The notes below the pieces were generated by a model. It saw only the letters and a program-made list of their open reading frames with translations. It was not told the DNA's origin and ran no database searches. 64,000 bases of DNA, taken from assembly GCA_013396655.1 (NCBI GenBank), contig WBMV01006647.1, positions 2,327,938 through 2,391,937 on the forward strand. Reading direction: 5' to 3'. This DNA comes from Campylorhamphus procurvoides (taxonomy: Eukaryota; Chordata; Aves; Passeriformes; Dendrocolaptidae). The position numbers and the translations under genes were made by a program. Of this stretch, positions 53,060 through 64,000 are shown in pieces (the first letter of the stretch is position 1; each line of letters begins with the position of its first letter).

Positions 53060-56000
53060 GTTAGATGATTGTAGTTTTAGTAATCACTCTTCAAGCTAAC
53101 AGATTTTAAAGTAGTAGTAAAAATATCCAGCTATGTCTGGTTTTACCCTGTGACTTTTTTCTTCTTTCTTCCAACCAATCCTATATTAATATCTTTATGC
53201 CCTCCTTTACTTTGGCAGCAAGGCATTTTCATCAGCTACTTTAATAGCAGAGTCCAACTCATTTCCATCAAATGATGGGATTTTGGAAATATTTCTCCAT
53301 AGTTCATCCAATAATAGTTCATCCATATGACAAATTAGGCTTGACCCTGCTCTGTATCATAGACTGGGTACTTAATGCTCACCTGGTGTAACTGAGAGCT
53401 CCAGATGGGACTATTATCTCCTCACTTCCATAACCCCTATTAGAAGTTCAGATACAAACCTTTCCATTTCAAGATACACCAGGCTGCTGTCCATCTGTCA
53501 AGGCAAATGTGAACGAGCTGAGCAACCAAATCATAATTACCGAAACACCTTCCCCATCAATTAGCCATTCCTTTGGTCAGCTGGCCATTGCAGGCATGGG
53601 GGATCTCTCCCTGCAGCAGCATCTCCACTACAGGGCAGGGAAACCCAGACACATCTTGATCTTCTTCAGGTGGAAACCTCTGTGCCTCCTTGGGTGCATG
53701 GGAGGATCTCTTTCAGCTACTTGGTTGCTGACTTTGTGTGCTAATTTTGCTAAATATATGTTCATACGCAAGCTGCAGCAGTCTGATTGTGAAATTCAAA
53801 CAAAACAAAAAGCTTTTTATCCCATTCCTTGATTAACATACTAATGCAAGTAAGTAGCACCTTGCCTGCATCCCTGTTTCTCTCTTTGCTACAGCCTTTC
53901 TCAGTTTCCATGACCATGATTTAAGCCTGCACATTTTAGGTCCACATTCAGCATCTCCATAACACCTCTCTTGGGAATCAAACTTCCCTGTTTCAGTTCA
54001 GCAGGTTTCTGCTGATCTGCATTCTGATATCTGCCATGCAATGAGGCTGAAATCCATAATTGTCCTGGGTGCATCAGAGGGAGATTTATATTGCTTTGCA
54101 GTTGTTTATGAAATGTCAGAGATGCGTGTAATTGAGGAAGGGAAATCTGGTTGGGTGGTATATCTGTAATATTTTGTTAAAGTTTGTTACTCTATTACAT
54201 TATCTTACTAGATGGTATTTAAACCATAGTGGAAATGCAATGCTGAAAGACACTTTGGCCAAAATGCTGCATTGTGCAGTTTTGGCTGCCATGAGAGGAG
54301 TTCCCTGCAATTAACCTTGTGTGAGTAAATTAAAAATTAATTATCAAGTGGAAATCCACTGCAGAGTCACAACACTAAAACTCTGTACTCTTCATTGCTT
54401 AAGCCCCCAGAATACCATCAACAGAACTGTTTAAACAAGAGCTGGACTAAACCACTATTTTAAGTGGCGGGCAAGGGGTTTATTTTCTTTGGGGATGAAA
54501 GTGTGAGATGTCTTTCCTCAGTGTGGTTTTGGGTGCTCAGGATTGATGAGGAAGTGTCAGCTCCGAGGGAAGGTTCTGCATTTTGGGAAAAGCTGCTCGG
54601 AGATGAAAGATACTGGTTCTTACAGATGGCAGTGCTGAATCTGGATGGCCAGAGAGACAGGTTTTATACATTATCACAGCCAAGTTTAGGGGGTGATGAT
54701 GCCTTTTCTTAATAAATCAGCATTCCAACAAGACCTCACCACACGAAACAACAATGTTCTCAGCACACTATAAATCATTCTTAGCAGTACAATAAGTTTT
54801 CGTGGGGTGTCCTGATGGGTGTCAGATCTCAGCAGAATGGTTCATACATCTGAGAGAGAAAGACTTGACTACCAGATTTCTTCTTGTCTGTTTATGTGAA
54901 GTGATAAATGAAATGTAATATCGTTTTGACCAGCTTATGTTGCACAGAATTGATGTTGTGAATTTCAGCTTAAAGGACTAGAATTTGCATTTTAATTGTA
55001 AATAGTACTTGCACTTTGTTGTCATTTCTAAGTCTCTTTTTTTCCCTTGAAAAATATTGATAATAATCTGTCAACACAATTAATTTTTTCCTTTTAATTG
55101 GGGTTTGGATTTGTGCAATACAACATAAGAGAGAGATAAGAATTAATGTTTTTAAACAGGGAAAACCAGAACCATTTACTAAGAAGATTTTGTTGAAAGG
55201 GAGTTGGTAGCTGGATGAAAGACTATCACAAATAAGACATGATTATATGGGAGAAATTATCAGTAGATGAAAACCAGGATTTTGCCATTATTCCCACCGA
55301 TTTTCATCACAGCAAAGTTGATTCTTAGTGTTTCATTTTCAAACATTTTATGAATATGAACTGAGCTTCATGACGTCCTACTGGAGTATCTGCAAGTTAA
55401 TAGCTGCTTGTTAAATCTCTGACATTCCTGATCTCATTTTGCACGTGGAAATCAGACTTCCCCCTTCCCAGCTCCTCTTTTCCTGAGAAGCACAGAGCCA
55501 TTACCCTTGCCCAAACTTTGCCTCACCTGTGTAGTTCTTCCAGGTTGATTTGCAGTTAATCTTTCCGCTCCGCTTCTCGTGCTCAGCGTAGCAGAGGCAA
55601 TCGAGTCAGGTCTGTACACTGCTGGAACCTGACAGTCGTAATGCAAACACAACAAACTGTCACTCCTTAATAGCACCGGGGCTCTTACTGCAATTGCAGC
55701 AGAGCCTGTTCATAAAGCAAGCTGATATCCTTCATATACTCATGGTTAATACTGAGATATATGTGCTGTCAGTTGAAATACGGGGAATATTTTTAGTGCT
55801 TCTTAGGTTTTTATCATGCCACAACAGTCTACAAACAGAGACATACAGATCCCTGAGCAAAGACAGCCGCCAGAGACATCAAATACACATTTGCCTTTTG
55901 GTATAGTAGAGAAACATCTGATTCCAAGCCATTCAGGCTGAAGGGAATTGTATTCACTTTAACACCTCAAGACGTTTGTAAAATCAGCTGAAAAACTGCT

Positions 56001-59000
56001 GCAGGCTATTGAAGAAGTTTGATGACAGGCAAAGTCCTGGAGGTGGCTACAAACTACAGTGAGACAAAGAGACCAGGGCCCTGTGCTGGTCCTGCCTCTC
56101 CTTTCATGCTGCAGAGCAGAAGAACAGAAATAGGAGTAAGACAGAGTGGAGAGGCAGAAAAACTGCATGCCTGGTCTTTGCAGGAGACAGGAACACACCT
56201 TGGATGGGAATTGGAGGAGGATGTGAGCAAGGACTCTGGAAACCAGCGAGGGGAATGGAAGATGTGAATCAAAGCACTGTGGGAGGATGGGAGGCATTTA
56301 GGGCAGGATTCAGCAAGAACAGCTGCTGTTGAATTCCCAAAATAAGACACAAATACAGAAGCCTCCTAAAAGGGAAAATGAGACGTTCAGCTATTGGAAA
56401 CAGTGCAAAGGCCAGGGAAGTAGGGAGTCAGAAGGTAAAAAGGTCATAATTCACCAAGGATCAAGAGGAAAAAAAAGAGTATTTTTCATAAATTATATTA
56501 AAAAATGTAATAGTATCTTTTGTCTTCCTTCTTCCCTCTCAGAAAGCCAGGTTGCTGCAATCTTCCCTAAAACCCAAGTGTGCCTTTCCCTTCCCTATGC
56601 TAACCCAGGCCTGACTCTGCTGCCACCCTTCCCTGCACAGTCTGCCTTTCCCCAGCCCTGCTCTCCTGCTCCCTGAGTGTTCCCCACACCCCTCCTTGTG
56701 TCCCTGCTGTTCACCCCTGTGTTGGGCACCCAGCAGTGCTGCCCCGAGGTTCAGTGGCAGGGAGAGAGGTTTTGTACAGCTTCCCTGTAATGAGGCAGGA
56801 AATGTTTCTCACATGCCAAGCTCTTGATTTGCACAAGTCTTGTCAGGATTTAATATCTTTAAAACTCCCAGCCTTCAGTTAGATTGAAATAGTCCAACAG
56901 CTTCAAGAATTGTAAACTGTCTGTTCAAGTGGAAAAACACACTTGAAAAGTGTAGCTAGGTTTTGAAGAGGAATGCTCTTCTTTTTTTCTTTTATTTTTT
57001 AACATTATTCCTAAATTCTTCATTATTGTGAGTGCCTAACTGCACACACAATGTGTTCTTTTCAGGTTGAATTCCCACTCTAAATTATACATGAACAAAA
57101 GTGAATGTCCAATGGCTCTGCCATGATGAGATTATCATGTCAAGTCCCAGCATTTCCCTTGCATATTTTCCTCTCTGCCTTCTGATTTCAGAGCTCATGA
57201 GACACACCACATTTGCTCTGAGAGCTGTGTTATTAGAGAGGACAAGAGCATCTCTGCAGGACTCAGGGACAGGAGGTTGACCTGAACACGTGGCTGCAGA
57301 CAAAGCTGACTTTACATCCAATAGAGATTGGTGCAAGATATATGACCTAACCTTACATATACACTAGTGTGTATATGAATATGTAATAGCTCAGTCCCAC
57401 ATAAAGGCTCGCCCAGCTGAACAGCACAACCAGAGCAGATAAGCAAATTAAAGTCTTCATAGACTCTCTGCCCACTGACAGATTGTTTTTAAACCTCCTC
57501 CTGTATTCCCAGAGTGCTGCTTAGTTTCATGGATCCTTCCTGCACCTGCTGGTGGGCACAGAGGAGCTGGATGCACCACACATAATTATCCCACATCCTT
57601 TCTCAGTCCTGCTTTCTCCGATGTGTCAATGCCACCTGGTCCCATGGCGAGGTGAGAGACAGAAACAGCCTGTCTAGGAGGAAAGACACAAGAGAGAAGG
57701 TGAATATGAAAAATTAGGGGGAAAAAAGCATAGGAAAAGATAGCCATGAATGTATTTACCTCCTTATGGAGCTTATTTTGCATTGCAGCCCCAAAGGGTA
57801 ATATATCCACCCCCTCTCCTCTGGTGTCACTTTCCCCTCATGCAGTTTCTTCCATGTCTTTCAAAGCTGCTAAGAAGGACAGGAACAAGGTCACTTTTGC
57901 TTGGCCTGGAGAAAAGCTGATGCACAGAGCTTCTGGCTGGCTCTCTCTGCCTGCACACAGAGCTCTCCAAATCTGCAGTGCCTGCACTTTCCCCAGGGAT
58001 GGGAAACTTAAAAACTGTTCTGCATTTGCAATCTATAATACAAGGCTTTAGCGAGATACACTGAATGTGACAATTCCAGAGCCCTGAATTATACAAAGGA
58101 GTCTCGAGTCTACATTCAGATCTATGTGTAAATGGAATTACGTACTGAATTATTGCTGCCTACCTGTTTCCTAACAGAATCACAATGGGAAAAAAAAAAG
58201 TGCTGGAGTACTGCTGCTTTATCTCAGAAAACATTTTAAAACCTATTACTTTAAGTAGTCATTCCCATTCAGCTCTTACAGAAAATGGATGGGCCTGGGG
58301 TTCCCTACTGAAGGCATTATTCCCATGGGTGTAGCTGTTGATACTGTACTCGTTTGTATGAAAAGAAAATAACCTCCAGCATCCAGATCGATCCTAAATT
58401 GTAAATATGCAGAAGAAAAACATTGAATTCTGAGTAACTGTTGTACAAACACGTAAAGCTTGTGCTAATGATATCCTTGGGAGCCTTCTGATCAAAAAAG
58501 CTCAGAGTGGTAATGGCTTCAGCCAAGGTTTTGTGGTTTCTTTACTTTTGAGCAGCATTATCATTAGTGTTCGCACAGGACCAAAGCTGAGCAGGAAACT
58601 GGACACTTACAGTGCCATGGCTATCTGGGACATTTTTAGGGTCTTTGTTTTCCAGGTGTCCTGGATGTTCTTCTGTTACATTACCAAAGAACACAACCCA
58701 ACTACTGAAAGTCGTATTGGTGGTAAATGTAGGGAAATGGATTTTTGCCTTAACTGGAGACAACACAGGTAGCTTTGCTGCAGTTGAGCATCCTGGAATA
58801 AGTGATGGAAGAGGTTTTTTATTCAAGCCTTTGGTCCTGCTGCTCTATTTTCTTCCACTTTCTTCTATTGCTGCACAACATGCTTTGTTTATTAAAAATC
58901 AAGTGACATAGCTGTTATGTTCCTACTAATTTCAACCCACGGCTATTTATGTATTTATGCTTATGTCCTTTTAGGCTTTTATTCAGTCTTTCTAAGAACA

Positions 59001-59580
59001 AGCTTAATTATTCCTATAAGGAGATAAACATGAAAAGCAGTGTGCAGATACAAGCCCCATACCTACGGTAATCATTGTCATTCAGTTTTAATCCTTAGCA
59101 CTGTGAATTTCCACCAGCACAGTCTGTAGTGATACTGCTGTGAATTAAGTCTGTATTACTCACCAAATTGTTAGCAAAAATAGTGCTAGAATAGGCCCAT
59201 TAGCTCTACATGGTATGAATGTGTGACAGAATCCCAGAAACTAAAGTCAGGATAATTTTGGCTGGTTGATAAGTTATTTTAAGGAACCAACACAGTTCAG
59301 GGTAGTGTGATTATTAGAATACAAATTGCAGCTTGCTGATGACTTTTTCAGATCATCAATAAAATACTACACTTTCTCTCTGCTTCTCTGTCACGCAAAT
59401 ATAAGTTATGTTGGTCTTTATAAGCCACCTGGGAGAATTGTTTTCAGATAAAAGAATTAAAATAAACTTGCATGTTACTTCCCCCCCACAAATAATTCAA
59501 ATTACTTATGAGTACAAGCATTTTATAAGTTGAAAATTTCAGAAGTGTTTTAATAGCATGTTCATATATTGCAAGTATCC

Positions 59581-59624
59581 TTTTTTTTTTGCTGAATGAA
59601 GGATTATGGTCTTTTTTTTTTTTT
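59581..59624. repeat. Paired T10 and T13 homopolymers
   Basis: T10 at 59581-59590 and T13 at 59612-59624 are separated by 21 bp of ordinary sequence. They are low-complexity tracts with no associated mobile element visible. Confidence 0.75.
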
Positions 59625-62600
59625 AAGCTGGTATGGTTGGCTTCTTTTCATCTAGCTACATCTGTTACTTTTTATAAATAAGCCTTTTCTCCCCCTAAGG
59701 ATCAAGCAGAACTTCTTCCAAACCTTCTATTCTCAAGTGTAACTTCAGAAGTGCAGAAATAATAGCTTTAATACTTGGCCTTTATTGGCTAATTCAATGG
59801 CTTTATGTACTGTAACCGAGAAAGGTAAATGTAAGGGGGATTAGAAGGCAAGGGGAGAAACTTTTTCTTCTAATTCTGACCCCAAAAGAGCTTCTCTGCA
59901 AAGGTCCATCTGGCCAAGGATCCAGTCTCTGCTGGGAGCCAGGCACTGGGGCTTGGGAAAAATATTAGGAATAGGGCTGGTGGGGAGATTTGGAGTGTGT
60001 GACATTTGTTTTGGGAAGACTGGCATCTCCCACAGTGTTGCATCTGGATCTCCCTTTTTCTGCCTGATTTTTATGAGCTTCTTTCATCCATTGCAAGACA
60101 CTTTATACTTTTCCCTCCAAGACAGTGTGGTCCTGATTTTATCTATTAGCTCCTACTAATATAACCCATGATTACACCCAGGACAAGCCCAGAAGGGTTC
60201 TGTACTAAATGTCTTACTTGACAGCTGAAGGATCTAAAACCTCCATGAGACTTTGTGTTTTGAGTCATGGGACTACTCAACCTGATAGATGAGTGAGATG
60301 AAGCCTCATGTTCTGCACTGGTGTCATCCCTGAGGTCAGGCAGGATTTATGGAAGGTCCCAGGTGAGCTGGCAGAACCTCACTGAGCCAGAGGGAAAATC
60401 CTCCTCCTCCATTTGCCTTGTCCTTACTTGGTGTCCCTTGGGAAGGAGGGGATTTTAGCAGCTCTCAAAGGGTTGCTGCCACAAGTTATTACTGCTGCCA
60501 AATTCAGGGGCTGCCACAGGGCAGCTCTGATTTTTTCCCAGTAAGGGAAACAGCTGTTTTGACAAACAGCCATATATTTTGCTGTGTTCTCTGAGATTTC
60601 CAGCTGTAATGAAAGTCTTGCTGCAATTAGCTATAGTTTATCAGACAGAAAAATACAGTTTATTCTTTTCAATTTTCCACTTAGCAGTTCCTCCTGAAGG
60701 CTGTAAAATTCAGCTTATTTGGTGGCACACCTTTGGAGTGTGTAACAGAGAGCAGCACAGGTTGGCTGGGGTTATCCTGTAAAACCCCTTTGGGAATAAC
60801 TGGCGTTATTATCAGTGACCTGAATCCCATTAGGATTTCAAACCTAAAAGAGAAATCTAACAAAGCAATGATGTACCAATAAATGCCAATGTATCCACAT
60901 TTGTTCCTTTCTTCAGCAAGCACATTTGCTGATTGCTGTTTATGACATCTCTGTAATGTAAAAGGTTTACACTGAGGTCAGTGAAAATAATCCATCAAAC
61001 TCAAGTCTTATTAACACAGTATTCTGAAAGATCCCAGTTTTATTAGTGGTTGTCAAAGCCACTTTTCTCAGAGTTCAGATAAAGTAGTTTATTGAATTAA
61101 ATGGTCTAAGTCAGTCTTGAAAACATCTCTTTGCTTTGCAGTGCTGTAGCACTTATTTTTTTCTTTCTTTATATTTCAAAATGCGAAGAAAATATCTTTT
61201 CAAATAGGAAGATATGTCAGAAAGAAAAATATTCTAAGGAAAATTCAATCTAAAACTCAGTCTCCCACCCTGCCACTTGAGTTTGGGGTTTTTACCCCCT
61301 CAGTTGTTGTCACATATGTCACACACTCGAGTGAGTCATTTAATCCCAGATTTGGGATAAGCTGGTGGGTGGCCACATGCACAGCACCAGTGGGAGGGAG
61401 TCCTGCTCCTGCTGGGAACCCAAGAGTTCCTCATCTCTTCTGGTCTCTGTTGTTTCACTTGCCTTCAAGATGCTGTGAGATGATGCTGATATGGAATAAG
61501 CATGAGCTATTGAAAGAATAAATGTTTTATTTTTATCCAATAGAAATTTGTGCAATCAAAGCTAAGAAAGCAGCTGCAAAATGAGAGCGATTGTGACAAT
61601 TATAGCCATACAGATGTGCCCCTCTTCACTGGATTCTTCTGTGCATAAGAGGCCTCGTATCAATAAGGAAAAATATTATTCTGCCACCTGTGGATGCATT
61701 TTAAGGACAAATATACAGATTGGGAGGCTTTTTCCAAACTGCATGATATAAAAAGATAGATCAAAAATCACATGAGGACAAATTCCCAAGATGGTTAGGT
61801 TTTTGACAGGTCAGTCCAGAGATCATCCATCACTCACTGCTAGTGAGAACAGGGCTTTATATTCTCTTGGGAATTATGTAGGGGAAGGAAACTGCAAGTT
61901 GATGTTGTCCCTAAAAACTGTGTGACTTTTAATTTATGATAATGTGTATCTTGATGTAAGAAATTCCAAACAACTATCTTTCCTAAGTAAACCACAACTT
62001 TGATTGGTTTGGGTTCAGAAAAGTCTGGCTTTTTGAGATTGTCTTTCATATTCCAAGTGAGTTCAAAAAGTGTCTGCTTTATTAGAAGTTGTAGGCCCTG
62101 TGCTTTGAAACTCCAGATGTGTACCAAGCAACAGAACTGGCTATATATTCATGTTTGCATCCTTTGTTAGTGGAAACTTGATGGGATTTCAGCGTGCCAA
62201 AATAAAAATGGAGAATTAATATGCATAGAAGTTGTAAATTTAATTAGCCGGTGTTATCAATTAGGCACACTCAGTAGAACTCCAGTAGGAATTTTGATTT
62301 AACATATCTGCCAAGGAGGTGGACAAAATGCAAAATGAATATTCAATTAAAAACTGAAATTGATAATTTTGGGGTTTTTTCATCCAGTAATCTACTGGAA
62401 CCAGTACAGATGTAAATATTTATTCACTCAAAGTGACAGTGACCATTTTTGAACAAGTTGGGACAGATGCTTTAGTTCCCCACTAATTACTATTAAGCAT
62501 AAAGCTTAATTTCTAGGGTTTGATCTAAGGGTAGAGAATTTCTTACTAGAATATTATGGGCACGGTGCTGCTGAGCTGTCTGTTTCTCATTTATAAAGCA

Positions 62601-64000
62601 CACTTTTAACAATTACTATGATCAACCCACAGAGATACTTATCAATTAATCTAAGGAATTAGAGATGAAATATTTATGTTATATCTTCTGGTCATCCCTG
62701 TTTTAGTTCAGGATTGTTCCCGGGAGTATAACTTTGATGAGCATTCCACCATTTCCATTTGAAAAGGAAATAACCATTAATGGTATGTTAAAAAATTCCT
62801 TCGGATTGTAAAATACGGGCAGAAATTTTAGCAGATGGAAAAGTGAACGTGGTGAAGTGGTTTCACTTTCCACTGCTTCTTATGGACAAATAAAAAATAA
62901 GATGAAATATGAATTTCTATACTCTTTAACAAAGTTAGGGTATTTTCTCAAGTATAATAGAAGACCTTTCTAAAGAGTGTCCTCAGACATTCCTCTGCCA
63001 GTACAATGAAATGAAGCTGTAATGCTTTACATTTGCCCCAAATTTAGATACTCTCATTCCTCAAAAGGAACCAGCACTGTTTGCTTTATTGTACTGATTT
63101 CTTTTTATGTCACAACGGGGTTTTGTGTGAATGGGAAGGGAGAAGAAAAGAGGGAAAATATACACCTTGTGTCCCTTCCTGCTAGGATTTCTTCTGGTTG
63201 TACTTCTTCCTGGTTTACTCCTTCATCTTTAGCCCCAGACATTTGGAGCTTTGGCCAAACTTCTCAGTTTCCAGGGTGCAAACCCTGAACTAGAAAGGAA
63301 GTTCTGATGTAAGTAACACTTACAAATAATAAGTAAGAAAAGGATAAGAAATTATATTTTATCACTGGATACAGGGTACTAATTAAGCTGCTCTCAGACA
63401 CCCAGGCAAGCGGAAGGACAATTTTAAAGTATAGCACACTTTTATGTAGTACTGTCAAGCATGATCCCAAAATTAGCTGAAAGTCATTTTCTTTATCATT
63501 AAGCTGCTAGAATATTTATATTTCATTAACATCACCTCTGCTAATTAACACTTTATTCTTCCATTTTTGGTAGATCCAATATACATCATCAGAGTTATAA
63601 AGAGAGTTTGCTCTAAAATCCAAGTCTGTATAAGAAGATTCAGTTTATATGTTAAATCTGCCCCCTACCTACATTCAATACAGTCAAGCAAAAATACCTG
63701 CTGCTTTTTTTAATAGAGGTGCATCTCTACTATTTTTTGGGCATGAGTCACTAAGAGAAATGGAGTTATTCATGCATCACCTAGAAAATGGATAAATTAC
63801 AGTTATAGGGAATTCTGCCCTGAGTTACTGTCAAAAAAGGAATCATTTGTATAATAAGCTTATGTCTATGTCGAGTAGCCACAGGGTAGCACACATTACG
63901 CATTTTAAAATATTTACTCAGTAGAATTAATTTCTTTTCAAAGTGTTCACTTCCAAAGCAGAAACTAAAATTTAGAGCAGTGTACATAATGAGATATAAT

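Larger units (their letters stand above)
46888..64000. other. LRP1B: LRP1B downstream intron, last part: no gene seen
   Basis: Unique sequence up to the window edge. A pyrimidine-rich, moderately GC-rich patch lies around 56520-56760. Open frames reach about 121 codons (50918-51283) and are not recognisable. No exon with LDLa, EGF or YWTD-propeller features occurs, so the next LRP1B exon must lie beyond 64000. Confidence 0.65.

Overview
The window reads as vertebrate, almost certainly avian, nuclear DNA. It lies inside one very large gene. The only protein-coding sequence I can support is a single 138-bp exon on the + strand at 17264-17401, which encodes one LDL-receptor class A (LDLa) repeat. 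Its sequence matches what I recall of the second LDLa repeat of LRP1B (low-density lipoprotein receptor-related protein 1B) better than the equivalent repeat of LRP1. The exon has a good acceptor, a consensus GTGAGT donor and symmetric phase 1-1 boundaries. The intron before it is at least 17.2 kb long and the one after it at least 46.6 kb, which fits the very long 5' introns known for LRP1B.

The avian assignment rests on the interspersed repeats. Two pieces of CR1 LINE, the dominant retrotransposon family of birds and other sauropsids, can be recognised. One is a roughly 525-bp minus-strand copy at 11479-12003 with the decayed end of the CR1 reverse-transcriptase ORF and the CR1 3' end. The other is a short plus-strand 3' tail at 3783-3826. 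I saw no L1, Alu, MIR or other mammal-type repeats, and overall repeat density is low, as expected for a bird.

Layout: 1-17263 is the upstream intron (probably intron 2), holding both CR1 pieces, an A-rich CAAA-type simple repeat, a 30-bp AT palindrome and a GC-rich pocket. 17264-17401 is the exon (probably exon 3). 17402-64000 is the downstream intron (probably intron 3). It is AT-rich, stop-riddled sequence with scattered homopolymer tracts and G-runs, plus one strong pyrimidine-tract acceptor paired with a consensus donor that could form a cryptic exon (35641-35973). The longest open frame anywhere is 160 codons and has no recognisable domain.

I found no tRNA or rRNA gene, CRISPR array, operon, intact mobile element or new multi-gene system. 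The most useful points are the LRP1B exon, the possible cryptic exon, and a few unique intronic stretches that may be conserved regulatory DNA; that last idea needs a cross-species alignment.
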